The notes under the pieces are model-generated. The model was not told where the DNA came from. It searched no databases and saw only the letters and a program-made list of their open reading frames with translations. A stretch of DNA of 64,000 nucleotides from Paraburkholderia unamae. GTDB lineage: Bacteria; Pseudomonadota; Gammaproteobacteria; Burkholderiales; Burkholderiaceae. Of this stretch, positions 8,019 to 17,151 are shown one piece after another. How positions within the stretch are numbered: position 1 is the first letter of the stretch; each line of letters opens with the position of its first letter. The stretch lies in the NCBI RefSeq assembly GCF_003268775.1, contig NZ_QLSU01000012.1, forward strand, positions 124,001 to 188,000. The letters are read 5' to 3'. A program made the translations under genes and the position numbers.

Positions 8019-9551
8019 TTACCCCGCCGTAGCCGCCGAAGCCGCTGCCGGCGCGCTCGCCGCGCCGTAGTCGGCCGGCGCATCAGCCGGACGCGGCGTT
8101 TCACCCGCGTTCGCGATCCAGCCGCCGCCCAGCGCGCGATACAGATCGACGAGGTTGGTCAGCCGCGCGAGCCGCGCCGTGACGAGCGACTGCTGTGCGG
8201 TGTAGAGGCTCGTCTGCGCGGCCAGCACCGGCAGATAGCTGTCCACGCCGTTCTTGTAGCGCAGTTCCGAAAGCGTGAGCGAGCGCTGGTTCGCGAACGT
8301 GCTGCGTTCGAGCGCCGCGATCTGCTCGTCGTAGGTACCGCGCGCAGCCAAACCGTCAGCCACTTCGCGGAACGCCGACTGGATCGACTTCTCGTAGTTG
8401 GCGATCTCGATGCGCTTCTCGACATTCGCGAGTTGCAGGTTCGCGATGTTCGAACCGCCTTCGAAGATCGGCAGCGTGATCTGCGGCACGAAACTCCACG
8501 CCGCCGTGCCCGCCTTGAAGAGGCCGCCGAGCGACAGGCTTTCGGAGCCGAACGCCGCCGTGAGCGAGATCTTCGGGAAGAAGGCCGCACGCGCCGCGCC
8601 GATATTGGCGTTCGCCGCGAGCAGCGTTTCCTCGGCCTGCATGATGTCCGGACGCCGCGTGAGCAGATCCGAAGGCAGTCCCGCCGGGATGTCGTTGAGC
8701 AGGGCCTGGCCATCGAGCGGCAGGCCTTGCGGCAGATCCGCCGGCAGCGGCTCGCCAATCAGGAGCACGAGCGCGTTTTCGGCCTGGGCCCGCGCGCGCA
8801 GTTGCGCCTGCATGTTGGCCTGCGCGTTCTCGACCACGGTCTGCGCCTGGCGCAGATCGAGCTCGGTGCCGGTGCCCGTTTCGAACTGCGCCTTCGCAAT
8901 GTTGTACGAGTCCTGCGCCGTCTTGAGCGTTTCCTGCGTGACCTTGAGCAGGTCGTCGTCGGAGAGCATGACCAGATACTGGTCCGCGACTTCCGAAACC
9001 AGCGTGATCTCCGCCGCCTTGCGCGCATACGCCGTGGACAGGTACTGAGCCAGCGCCTGGTCCTTCAGGCTGCGGATACGCCCCCAGAAGTCGAGCTCCC
9101 ACGACGCCTGCACGCCCACGTTGTAGACGCTGTACGGATTCGGACTGTTCGGATTGGTCAGCAGATCCTTCGGCGTGCGCGTGCGCGTGTCCGTGCCCAC
9201 GCCGTTGATGGCGGGGAACAGATCGGCGCGCGCGATCTGATACTGCGCGCGCGCCGCCTCGACGTTGAGCACCGAAACGCGCAGGTCGCGGTTGTTCTTC
9301 AGCGCGATATCGACGAGCTGTTGCAGACGCGGATCGACGAAGAACTCGCGCCAGCCGATGTCGGTCGCCGCGGCGCCGTTGGCGCTCTTGGCGGGCTGGC
9401 CGTTCTCGCTCGCCGCGACGGGCTGCGTCGCGTAGACGCCGCCCTGCGGGAAGCTCTGCGACACCGGCGCCTCGGGACGGTGGTACCACGGCTCCATCGT
9501 GCAACCCGCGAGTAGCGCGGCGGCCACTGCAATTACGGATAGTTTATGCAT
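8019..9551 (-). CDS. oprB: RND efflux outer-membrane channel lipoprotein (OprM/OprB type)
   Basis: A 510-residue TolC-like outer-membrane factor of the NodT/OprM family, the exit duct of a tripartite drug pump. The start at 9551 yields a lipoprotein signal (MHKLSVIAVAAALLAGC) with the lipidated Cys at residue 17. Two OEP repeats follow, with typical phrases such as VDIALKNNRDLRVSVLNVEAARAQYQIARADLFP and TRRPDIMQAEETLLAANANIGAARAAFFP. It is the last gene of the operon; its ATG lies one base after the stop of the inner-membrane pump gene. The name oprB follows the BpeAB-OprB assignment and is inference. Confidence 0.9.
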   Translation of the reverse strand: MHKLSVIAVAAALLAGCTMEPWYHRPEAPVSQSFPQGGVYATQPVAASENGQPAKSANGAAATDIGWREFFVDPRLQQLVDIALKNNRDLRVSVLNVEAARAQYQIARADLFPAINGVGTDTRTRTPKDLLTNPNSPNPYSVYNVGVQASWELDFWGRIRSLKDQALAQYLSTAYARKAAEITLVSEVADQYLVMLSDDDLLKVTQETLKTAQDSYNIAKAQFETGTGTELDLRQAQTVVENAQANMQAQLRARAQAENALVLLIGEPLPADLPQGLPLDGQALLNDIPAGLPSDLLTRRPDIMQAEETLLAANANIGAARAAFFPKISLTAAFGSESLSLGGLFKAGTAAWSFVPQITLPIFEGGSNIANLQLANVEKRIEIANYEKSIQSAFREVADGLAARGTYDEQIAALERSTFANQRSLTLSELRYKNGVDSYLPVLAAQTSLYTAQQSLVTARLARLTNLVDLYRALGGGWIANAGETPRPADAPADYGAASAPAAASAATAG

Positions 9552-9552
9552 C

Positions 9553-12500
9553 TCAATGTCCTTCCTTGCCCGGGCCGTTGCCGTTGCTTCCGCCGCCGTT
9601 GCCGCCGCTTCCGCCACCGTTGCCGCCCTGACCGCCGGCGCCGTCACCGTTCGCGCCGTTCTCGTCGTCGTGGTCGTGCGCGTGGTGCTCTTCGTAGTGC
9701 TGGAGCGCGACATCGGCGTCTTCCTTCTCGCCGGCAAACTTCGCGCGGATCACGACGAAGAACATCGGGATCATGAAGATCGCGAGGAACGTGGCCGTCA
9801 ACATGCCGCCGATCACGCCCGTGCCGATCGCGTGCTGCGAAGCCGAACCCGCGCCGTTACTGATCGCGAGCGGCATCACGCCGAGAATGAACGCGAGCGA
9901 CGTCATGAGAATCGGGCGCAAACGCAGTCGCGAAGCTTCGAGCGCGGCTTCGATCGGTCCCATCTTGCCTTCGGCTTGCAGGTCTCGCGCGAACTCCACG
10001 ATCAGAATCGCGTTCTTCGCCGACAGACCCACGGTGGTCAACAGACCCACCTGGAAGAACACGTCGTTCTCCAGGCCGCGCAAGGTCACGGCGAGCAGTG
10101 CGCCGAGCACGCCGAGCGGCACCACCATGATGACCGCGAACGGAATCGACCAGCTTTCATACAGCGCCGCAAGACACAGGAACACGACGAGGATCGAGAT
10201 GCCGTACAGAATCGGCGCCTGCGAACCCGACTGGCGTTCCTGATACGACAGACCCGTCCACTCGTAGCCGATGCCCGCGGGCAGCTTCGCCGCGATCTGC
10301 TCCATGGCCGTCATGGCCTGGCCCGTCGACTTGCCCTGACCCGCCTGACCCTGGATTTCCATCGCCGAGATACCGTTGTAGCGCTCGAGCTTGGGCGATC
10401 CGTAGGTCCAGTGGCCGGCCGCGAACGAGGTGAACGGCACCATCCCGCCCGAACTGTTGCGCACGTACCAGAGACCCATGTCTTCCGGCGTCATGCGGAA
10501 CGGCGCGTCGGACATCGCGTACACCTTCTTGATACGGCCGTCGGTGTCGAGGAAGTTGTTCACGTACGACGACGCCCAGGCGATCGAGAACGTCTGGTCC
10601 ACCGCCGCCGACGTGACGCCAAGCGCATTGGCCTTCTCGCGATCGATATCGATCTTGAACTGCGGCGTGTCGTTCAGGCCGTTCGGGCGCACGAGTGCGA
10701 GCGTCGGGTCCTTCGCGGCCATGCCGAGCAGCATGTTGCGCGCTTCCATCAGCTTGTCGTGACCGACGCCGCCGCGATCCTGCAATTCGAAGTCGAAGCC
10801 CGACGCCGTGCCGAGTTCGGGAATCGAAGGCGGATTCACCGGAATCACCATCGCGTCCTTGTAGCTCGCGTAGTGACCGAACATGCGGCGCACCAGCGCC
10901 TGGACCTTCTGGTCCGCGTGCTGACGCTCCTTGTAGTCCTTCAGGCGCACGAACACGAGACCCGAGTTCTGGCCACGGCCCGCGAAGCTGAAGCCGTTCA
11001 CCGTGAACACCGACTCGACGATCGACTTCTCGTCCGTGAGCAGCCAGTTCTGGATGTTGGCGAGCGTGCGTGCCGTGGTTTCCTGGGTCGAGCCCGACGG
11101 CGTTTGCACGATCACGAACATCGTGCCCTGGTCCTCATCGGGCAGGAACGACTTCGGCAGGCGCACGAACAGCAGGCCAACCGCGACGATCACCGCGAGA
11201 TAGATGATGAGCCAGCGGCCCGAGCGCTTGATCACGTGGTAGACGCCGCTGTGATACTTGTCGCGGCTCTTCTCGAACGTGCGGTTGAACCAGCCGAAGA
11301 AGCCCTTCTTCTCTTCGTGATGGCCCTTCGGAATCGGCTTGAGGATGGTTGCGCACAGCGCCGGCGTGAGAATCAGCGCGACGAGCACGGACAGCACCAT
11401 CGCCGCCACGATCGTGAGCGAGAACTGCCGGTAGATGGCGCCGACCGAGCCGCCCGAGAACGCCACCGGCACGAACACCGCGGAGAGCACGAGCGCCACG
11501 CCCACCAGCGCGCCGGTGATCTGGCCCATCGCCTTGCGGGTGGCTTCCTTCGGTCCTAAACCCTCCTCCACCATCACCCGCTCGACGTTCTCCACGACCA
11601 CGATCGCGTCGTCCACCAGCAGGCCGATGGCGAGCACGAGGCCGAACATGGAGAGCGTGTTGATGGAGAAGCCCACCATCGCCATGATCGCGAACGTGCC
11701 CAGCAGCACCACCGGCACCGCGATCGTCGGAATCAACGTCGCGCGCAGGTTTTGCAGGAACAGGTACATCACGAGGAACACCAGCACGATGCCTTCCAGC
11801 AGCGTCTTGATCACTTCCTCGATCGACAGGCGCACGAACGGCGTCGTGTCGTACGGGTACTTCACGACGAGACCGTGCGGGAAGTACTTCGAGAGGTCGT
11901 CGATCTTCTGGCGCACCAGCTTCGCCGTTTGCAGCGCGTTGGCGCCCGTGGCGAGCTGGATACCGAGGCCGGCCGTCGGCGAACCGTTGTACTTCGTGTC
12001 GAAGTTGTAGTTTTCGCCGCCAAGACCAATGCGCGCCACGTCCTTCAGACGCACCTGCGAGCCGTCCTGGTTGACCTTCAGCAGAATGTTGCCGAACTGC
12101 TCAGGCGTCTGAAGCAGCGTCGATTCCGTGATGGTCGCCTGGAACGACTGCCCCGCCACCGATGGCGTGCCGCCAAGCTGGCCGCCCGCGATCTGCACGT
12201 TCTGCGCGGTGATCGCCGCTGTGACGTCGGTTGGCGTGAGCTGGAAGTTCGTGAGCTTGTTGGGATCGAGCCACACGCGCATCGCGTACTGCGAGCCGAA
12301 CAGCGTGACCGTACCCACGCCGTCGATACGGCTGACCGGGTCCTTCACGTTCGACGCCACGTAGTTCGCGAGGTCGTACTTGGTCATGCTGCCGTCTTCG
12401 GACACGAACGCGAGCACCAGCAAGAAGCTGCTGCTCGACTTCGTCACGCTGATACCGAGCTGCTGCACCACCTGCGGCAGGATCGGCGTGGCGAGTTGCA

Positions 12501-12831
12501 GCTTGTTCTGCACCTGCACCTGCGCGATGTCCGGGTTGGTGCCCGCGGCGAAGGTCAGCGTAATGGTGGCCGTGCCCGAGTCATCGGACGTCGACGAGAT
12601 GTACAGCAGATGGTCGAGACCGCTCATCTGCTGCTCGATCACCTGGGTGACCGTGTTTTCCACCGTCTTGGCCGACGCGCCCGGATAGTTGGCGCTGATC
12701 TGGATGGACGGCGGCGCGATGGTCGGATACTGCGCGACCGGCAGCGTGAACACCGACGCCACACCCGCCAGCATCAGGATGATGGCGATCACCCATGCAA
12801 AGATAGGGCGATCAATAAAGAACTTTGCCAT
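9553..12831 (-). CDS. bpeB: RND multidrug efflux inner-membrane pump (AcrB/BpeB type)
   Basis: A 1092-residue hydrophobic/amphiphilic efflux (HAE1) transporter that exports drugs using the proton gradient. The start MAKFFIDRPIFAWVIAIILMLAG and the pseudo-symmetric halves are typical, and the first-half TM4 carries the proton-relay pair in GLLVDDAIVVVENVER. The family is usually about 1050 residues; the excess is a hydrophilic tail rich in His, Asp, Gly and Asn (about the last 47 residues). The stop codon is one base before the outer-membrane channel start. It lies 15 bp after the adaptor gene. Confidence 0.93.
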   Translation of the reverse strand: MAKFFIDRPIFAWVIAIILMLAGVASVFTLPVAQYPTIAPPSIQISANYPGASAKTVENTVTQVIEQQMSGLDHLLYISSTSDDSGTATITLTFAAGTNPDIAQVQVQNKLQLATPILPQVVQQLGISVTKSSSSFLLVLAFVSEDGSMTKYDLANYVASNVKDPVSRIDGVGTVTLFGSQYAMRVWLDPNKLTNFQLTPTDVTAAITAQNVQIAGGQLGGTPSVAGQSFQATITESTLLQTPEQFGNILLKVNQDGSQVRLKDVARIGLGGENYNFDTKYNGSPTAGLGIQLATGANALQTAKLVRQKIDDLSKYFPHGLVVKYPYDTTPFVRLSIEEVIKTLLEGIVLVFLVMYLFLQNLRATLIPTIAVPVVLLGTFAIMAMVGFSINTLSMFGLVLAIGLLVDDAIVVVENVERVMVEEGLGPKEATRKAMGQITGALVGVALVLSAVFVPVAFSGGSVGAIYRQFSLTIVAAMVLSVLVALILTPALCATILKPIPKGHHEEKKGFFGWFNRTFEKSRDKYHSGVYHVIKRSGRWLIIYLAVIVAVGLLFVRLPKSFLPDEDQGTMFVIVQTPSGSTQETTARTLANIQNWLLTDEKSIVESVFTVNGFSFAGRGQNSGLVFVRLKDYKERQHADQKVQALVRRMFGHYASYKDAMVIPVNPPSIPELGTASGFDFELQDRGGVGHDKLMEARNMLLGMAAKDPTLALVRPNGLNDTPQFKIDIDREKANALGVTSAAVDQTFSIAWASSYVNNFLDTDGRIKKVYAMSDAPFRMTPEDMGLWYVRNSSGGMVPFTSFAAGHWTYGSPKLERYNGISAMEIQGQAGQGKSTGQAMTAMEQIAAKLPAGIGYEWTGLSYQERQSGSQAPILYGISILVVFLCLAALYESWSIPFAVIMVVPLGVLGALLAVTLRGLENDVFFQVGLLTTVGLSAKNAILIVEFARDLQAEGKMGPIEAALEASRLRLRPILMTSLAFILGVMPLAISNGAGSASQHAIGTGVIGGMLTATFLAIFMIPMFFVVIRAKFAGEKEDADVALQHYEEHHAHDHDDENGANGDGAGGQGGNGGGSGGNGGGSNGNGPGKEGH

Positions 12832-12846
12832 GAAGCAGGCTCCCGG

Positions 12847-14136
12847 TTATTGCGCTGCGGAGGCGGCAGGCGCGGCCGAGGCGCTGTTTGCGCCACTTGC
12901 ACCATTCGCGCCCGAGGCCGCCGATGCCGCGCTCGCGCCGTTCGCATTGCCCGAAGCCGTCGCCATGTCGGCCGAAGGCGCGCCGGGCGCCGGCGGCGGC
13001 GGCAGTTGCGCGGGCACAGGCTTCACCTGCGCACCCGGCTTGACCTTGTCGGTACCCTGCACGACCACGCGGTCGCCCGCGTTCAGGCCGGCCTGGACGA
13101 CCCAGTCCTGGCCTTGCGTGCCCGACGTGGTGATCGGCTGGATCTTGACCTTGTCGTCCTGGCCCACGAGGTACACGGTCGCTTGCCCCTTCTGGTCATG
13201 CAGCACGCCAATCTGCGGCACGAGGAACGCGTTGTTGTTGATGCCTTCCTCGATGCGCGCGCGCACGAACATGCCCGGCAGCAGCACGCGGTCGGCGTTC
13301 GGGAAGAGCGCGCGAATCGTGACCGAGCCCGTGGTCTGGTCGACCGTGATGTCGGTGAACTGGAGCTTGCCCTTTTCCGAATAGACGCGGCCGTCTTCGA
13401 GGACCAGCGACACCTTCGCGGCGTTCGGGCCGGTCGTCTTCAGGCGCCCTTCCTGGATGTCGCGGCGCAGCTTCAGGCCTTCGAGGCTCGACTGCGTGAC
13501 GTCGACGTACATCGGGTCGAACTGCTGGACCGTGGACATGAGCGTGGCCGCGCTCGCCTGGACGTAGGCGCCCGGCGTCACCTGCGAGATACCCACCTGG
13601 CCCGTGACCGGCGAAACGACGTCGGTGTAGCCCAGGTTGATCTGCGCGGTGTCCACGGCGGCCTTGCCCGCGGCGACGTCAGCCGCCGCCTGGCCCTGCG
13701 CCGCGACCGCGTTGTCGTAGTCCTGCTTGCTCACCGCGTTGGCCTGCACCAGCACCTTGTAGCGCGCAACCAGCGCGTTCTGCGTGACGAGGTTGGCCTG
13801 CGCCTTGGCGAGCGTGGCCTTGGCGTTGTTGAGCGCGGCGATATAGGGCGCCGGATCGATCTTGTAGAGCCGCTGGCCGGCCTTCACGACCGCGCCTTCA
13901 GTGAACTCGCGGCGCAGCACGATGCCGTCCACCCGTGCGCGCACCTGCGCGACGAGGAAGGCACTGGTACGGCCAGGAAGCTCGGAGACGACCGGCACGG
14001 CGGTCGGCTGGACGGTGACGATACCCACTTCGGGAGTTTGCGGCGGCGGCGCCGACTGCTTTTGCCCGCAGGCTGCAAGCACGATGGCAGCCGTCGCGAC
14101 ACTGATTAGGCGGAATGGAACCCGTTCGACGCGCAT
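12847..14136 (-). CDS. bpeA: RND efflux periplasmic adaptor lipoprotein (AcrA/BpeA type)
   Basis: A 429-residue membrane fusion protein joining the pump to the outer-membrane channel. The start at 14136 (AGAGG upstream) gives a lipoprotein signal ending VLAACGQKQS. The lipoyl half-motifs (VRARVDGIVLRREFTEGAVVKAGQRLYKIDP) flank an alpha-helical hairpin (ALNNAKATLAKAQANL...), followed by beta-barrel segments. The last 45 residues are a low-complexity Ala/Ser/Asn/Gly tail. It is first in the bpeA-bpeB-oprB operon, preceded by a repressible promoter shared with the divergent TetR gene. Confidence 0.92.
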   Translation of the reverse strand: MRVERVPFRLISVATAAIVLAACGQKQSAPPPQTPEVGIVTVQPTAVPVVSELPGRTSAFLVAQVRARVDGIVLRREFTEGAVVKAGQRLYKIDPAPYIAALNNAKATLAKAQANLVTQNALVARYKVLVQANAVSKQDYDNAVAAQGQAAADVAAGKAAVDTAQINLGYTDVVSPVTGQVGISQVTPGAYVQASAATLMSTVQQFDPMYVDVTQSSLEGLKLRRDIQEGRLKTTGPNAAKVSLVLEDGRVYSEKGKLQFTDITVDQTTGSVTIRALFPNADRVLLPGMFVRARIEEGINNNAFLVPQIGVLHDQKGQATVYLVGQDDKVKIQPITTSGTQGQDWVVQAGLNAGDRVVVQGTDKVKPGAQVKPVPAQLPPPPAPGAPSADMATASGNANGASAASAASGANGASGANSASAAPAASAAQ

Positions 14137-14570
14137 GGAGCGACCTCTGTCTATAACTGACAATAAAAGCGTGCGGCGTCCTGCAACGAGGAGGACGACC
14201 ACGCACGCCAGCATCTGGCAAATACCTGACGGACCAGCCCGGTACTTCTCTTAGATAGGCGCGATTCCGGTCAGCCCATCCGTCCGGGCGATACTGCTGC
14301 GCGCCACCGCGAAGGCGTCGCGCATAGGGGTTTCTACGACCACTTGGCCAGTGACGGATATTAACCGGACATCACCACTTGAGGCACCCAGGTGGTGGGG
14401 TGCTATTATAGATACATTCGCGAACGAATGTAAAAGGACGTTACGTAACCGTTGAGGGGTACTTCTGGAGTGATTTACGCGTCATTTCAATATTACAAAT
14501 CAATACATTACCGTTCGCGCCCCAAAAAATAATTCCAGCCCATTAACTCGCAGCAACTATTTATTTCAAC
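14137..14570. other. Divergent control region of efflux operon and TetR gene
   Basis: The 434-bp spacer contains the pump promoter and operator (14405-14434), a perfect GTTACGTAAC palindrome (14440-14449), and an imperfect repeat CACCACTT...AGGTGGTG (about 14372-14395) that would lie at the very start of the pump mRNA. The stretch nearest the TetR start (about 14470-14560) is markedly AT-rich. Confidence 0.7.
14405..14434 (-). promoter_or_regulatory. Efflux operon promoter with embedded TetR operator
   Basis: On the minus strand TTTACA (14429-14434, 5/6) and a perfect TATAAT (14405-14410) stand 18 bp apart. Between them lies TACATTCG-N4-CGAATGTA (14413-14432), a perfect 8-bp inverted repeat resembling AcrR/TtgR-family operators. 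A bound dimer would cover the -35/-10 spacer and block the pump promoter. Confidence 0.85.
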
Positions 14571-15227
14571 ATGGCACGCCGTACGAAAGAGGAAGCGCTG
14601 GAGACGCGCAACCGGATCCTCGACGCCGCCGAACACGTCTTTTACGAGAAGGGCGTGTCGCGCACTTCGCTGGCGGATATCGCCCAGGCCGCGGGCGTCA
14701 CGCGCGGCGCAATCTATTGGCATTTCGAAAACAAGGGCGACCTGTTCACGGCGATGTTCGACCGCGTGGTGCTGCCGCTCGACGAGCTGAAAGTGGCGTC
14801 GACGGACCCGGGCGAGCCCGACCCGCTCGCGCGCATGCGCGACCTCTGCGTGCTCTGCCTGCGCAACACGGCGACCGACGAGCGCCGCCGCCGCGTGTTC
14901 GAGATCCTGTTTCTGAAGTGTGAGTTCGTCGAGGAGATGGGGCCGGTGATGGCGCGCCATCAGACGAACATGTGCGAGGGCCTCGCGAGCATCGAGCAGG
15001 GTTTGCGCAATGCGATGTCGAAAGGCCAGCTACCCGCCGACCTCGACGCCACGCGCGCCTCGCGCGTGCTCCATTCGTTCATCAGCGGCGCGCTGCGCGA
15101 CATGGCGATCCTGCCCGATGTCTTCGACGTGGCCAGCAACGCCGAGCGCCATGTCGAGGCGATGCTCGACGCGCTGCGCTACAGCCCGTCGCTGCGCACC
15201 GGCGCGGGCGAGCAGAAAGACGCCTGA
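14571..15227 (+). CDS. bpeR: TetR/AcrR-family efflux repressor
   Basis: A 218-residue TetR regulator. The helix-turn-helix domain (about residues 10-57: ALETRNRILDAAEHVFYEKGVSRTSLADIAQAAGVTRGAIYWHFENKGDLF) is nearly canonical AcrR. The C-terminal part should form the ligand pocket that senses pump substrates. It is divergent from bpeAB-oprB and presumably binds the inverted repeat at 14413-14432. No clear Shine-Dalgarno precedes the ATG, so translation may be weak. It ends 24 bp from the convergent hydrolase gene. The bpeR name is inference from family and position. Confidence 0.9.
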   Translation: MARRTKEEALETRNRILDAAEHVFYEKGVSRTSLADIAQAAGVTRGAIYWHFENKGDLFTAMFDRVVLPLDELKVASTDPGEPDPLARMRDLCVLCLRNTATDERRRRVFEILFLKCEFVEEMGPVMARHQTNMCEGLASIEQGLRNAMSKGQLPADLDATRASRVLHSFISGALRDMAILPDVFDVASNAERHVEAMLDALRYSPSLRTGAGEQKDA

Positions 15228-15251
15228 GCGCGTCGCGCCCGCCCGGCGCGA

Positions 15252-15887
15252 TCAGGCCGGCACGCGGCTCGCGCGGGCTCGCTGATTCGATGCGTAGATA
15301 TTGTCGCGAGCGAGCGGCGCGCCCGCCTGCACGGCGGCGAGCCACGCGTCGGTGCTCACCACCGCCGCGAAACGCGTGTGCATCACCACGCTGAACGCGC
15401 GGTGGATCTCCTCCGCGCTCGCCGAACCCGCCTCGTTGGCGTACGGCACCGCGCCCGTCGCGTCAGCGAGAAACTCCACCGCCAGACCCGCATGAGTCGC
15501 CTCGAACACCGTCGAGGCGTCGCAGTTGTGCGTCATGTAGCCCGCCACCGCGATCGTGTCGATGCCGCGCTGCGCGAGCCACGCCTTGAGATCGTTGCCC
15601 GCGAAGGCGCTCGGCAGCGACTTCTCCACGTAGTGATCGTGCTCGCGCGAGGCGACCACCGGATGCAATTCGGCGCCCACGCTGCCGCGCGCGAACAGCG
15701 GCGAGTCCGCCGGCGCGAAGTTCTGCACGACCACGACCGGCACGCCCGCCGCGCGCGCGGCGTCCATGGCGCGGCCGATATTGGCGAGCGAGGTTTCGAC
15801 GGGGGGAAATTCGATCGGCAGATCGCCGCTGACATATTCGTTCTGCACGTCGATGACGACGAGCGCGCGGCGCGGATTCGCGGACAT
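15252..15887 (-). CDS. Isochorismatase-family cysteine hydrolase
   Basis: A 211-residue cysteine hydrolase. Family hallmarks are the strand-Asp start RRALVVIDVQNEYVSGD, a central Lys in VEKSLPSAFAGNDL, and the nucleophile region AGYMTHNCDASTVFEATHAGLAVEFLADATGA with Cys after HN. These give the Asp-Lys-Cys triad. AGGAGG stands ideally before the ATG at 15887. The substrate is unknown; relatives cleave nicotinamide, N-carbamoyl amides or isochorismate. It is divergent from a GlxA-type regulator (193-bp spacer) that may control it. Confidence 0.88.
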   Translation of the reverse strand: MSANPRRALVVIDVQNEYVSGDLPIEFPPVETSLANIGRAMDAARAAGVPVVVVQNFAPADSPLFARGSVGAELHPVVASREHDHYVEKSLPSAFAGNDLKAWLAQRGIDTIAVAGYMTHNCDASTVFEATHAGLAVEFLADATGAVPYANEAGSASAEEIHRAFSVVMHTRFAAVVSTDAWLAAVQAGAPLARDNIYASNQRARASRVPA

Positions 15888-16080
15888 GGCAATGCCTCCT
15901 GGTTTGGGTTCTCGGGTTGGAAACGTTCGACGGGCCGGTACGCCGTACAGCGGCGGGTCGATGGCGGGATTGTGGCGCGCCGCCCGCGCGCATGACAGTG
16001 GCCCGAACGACAACTTTCGCTAGAATCGGGCCATTCATTCCGGGAACGGCGCACGACCCTTCCCGTCTGCGAGAACCGTC

Positions 16081-17112
16081 ATGACCGCTTGCGCCCGCTC
16101 ACCGCTCAAGTCGCGCGCCGCCGCGCCCGATACGCGCCCAGCCCCGGCGGCAACCGCCGCGCCGCTGCGCGTGGCCGTGATCGCCTTCGACCGCATGAGC
16201 CCGTTCCATCTTTCCGTACCCTGCGTCGTATTCGGCGAGGACCGCGGCGAAGGCGGCGTGCCACCGTTCGAGCTCGTCGTGTGCGCCGCCCAGGACGGCG
16301 CGCTCGCCACCACGGCGGGCTTCACGATCGGCGCGCCGCATGGCCTCGAAGGACTGCGCGGCGCCGACGTGGTCGTCGTGCCGAGCTGGCGCGACATGCA
16401 CGAAGCGCCACCCGTCGCGCTTTGCGAGGCGCTGCGGCAAGCGCATGCAAGCGGCGCGATTCTCGTGGGGCTGTGCCTCGGCGCTTATGTGCTCGCGCAC
16501 GCGGGCCTGCTCGACGGCCGTCCGGCCACCACGCACTGGGCCGCCGCCGACGATTTCGCGCAGCGCTTCCCGGCCGTGCGCTTCGATCCGGACGTGCTCT
16601 ATATCGACGACGACGACCTGCTCACCTCGGCCGGCACGGCGGCGGGGCTCGACTGCTGCCTGCATCTCATGCGCCGCCTGTGCGGTTCGAACGCCGCGAA
16701 CTACGTGGCGCGCCGGCTCGTCGTGCCGCCGCATCGCCAGGGCAACCAGGCGCAGTTCGTGAAGCAGCCGCTCGCCGGGCCGGGGCGCGGCGACCGGCTC
16801 TCGGGCCTGCTCGACTGGATCCGGGCGCATCTCGACGCGCCGCATACGCTCGATTCGCTCGCCGGGCGCGCGCTCATGAGCCGGCGCACCTTCACGCGTC
16901 AGTTCCGCCTCACGACGGGGTCGACCGTGAGCGCCTGGCTGCTGGGCGAGCGCCTCGCCCGCGCGCAGCAATTGCTGGAGAGCAGCGATCAGCCGATCGA
17001 CGCGATTGCCCAGCGCGCCGGCTTCGGCTCGGCGGCGTCGCTGCGGCAGCATTTCGTGGAGGCGTTCAGGACTTCGCCGTCGGCGTGGCGGCGGGAATTC
17101 CGGGGATCGTGA
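16081..17112 (+). CDS. GlxA-family AraC-type transcriptional regulator
   Basis: A 343-residue regulator with an N-terminal DJ-1/PfpI-like domain (about residues 28-195, including GAILVGLCLGAYVLAHAGLLDGRPATTHW) and a C-terminal AraC helix-turn-helix pair (about 240-340, ending AIAQRAGFGSAASLRQHFVEAFRTSPSAWRREF). The Cys in GLCLGAY sits where the DJ-1 nucleophile elbow lies. Such proteins (FtrA, GlxA, ArgR of Pseudomonas) sense nitrogenous metabolites. The divergent hydrolase is the obvious target candidate (inference). Confidence 0.88.
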   Translation: MTACARSPLKSRAAAPDTRPAPAATAAPLRVAVIAFDRMSPFHLSVPCVVFGEDRGEGGVPPFELVVCAAQDGALATTAGFTIGAPHGLEGLRGADVVVVPSWRDMHEAPPVALCEALRQAHASGAILVGLCLGAYVLAHAGLLDGRPATTHWAAADDFAQRFPAVRFDPDVLYIDDDDLLTSAGTAAGLDCCLHLMRRLCGSNAANYVARRLVVPPHRQGNQAQFVKQPLAGPGRGDRLSGLLDWIRAHLDAPHTLDSLAGRALMSRRTFTRQFRLTTGSTVSAWLLGERLARAQQLLESSDQPIDAIAQRAGFGSAASLRQHFVEAFRTSPSAWRREFRGS

Positions 17113-17123
17113 GGAAAACCGGC

Positions 17124-17146
17124 GGCGGGCGCGTGTGCTGCCCGCC
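17124..17146. terminator. Possible weak terminator between convergent genes
   Basis: GGCGGGC and GCCCGCC with a 9-base loop. On the minus strand it is followed after a few bases by TTTT; there is no T run on the plus side. Confidence 0.35.
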
Positions 17147-17151
17147 CTCGC

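Noticed and set aside
11752..14109. 785-codon open frame opposite the efflux pump and adaptor genes
   Set aside because: Antisense shadow rich in Arg and His with no ribosome binding site; it spans a gene boundary on the other strand.
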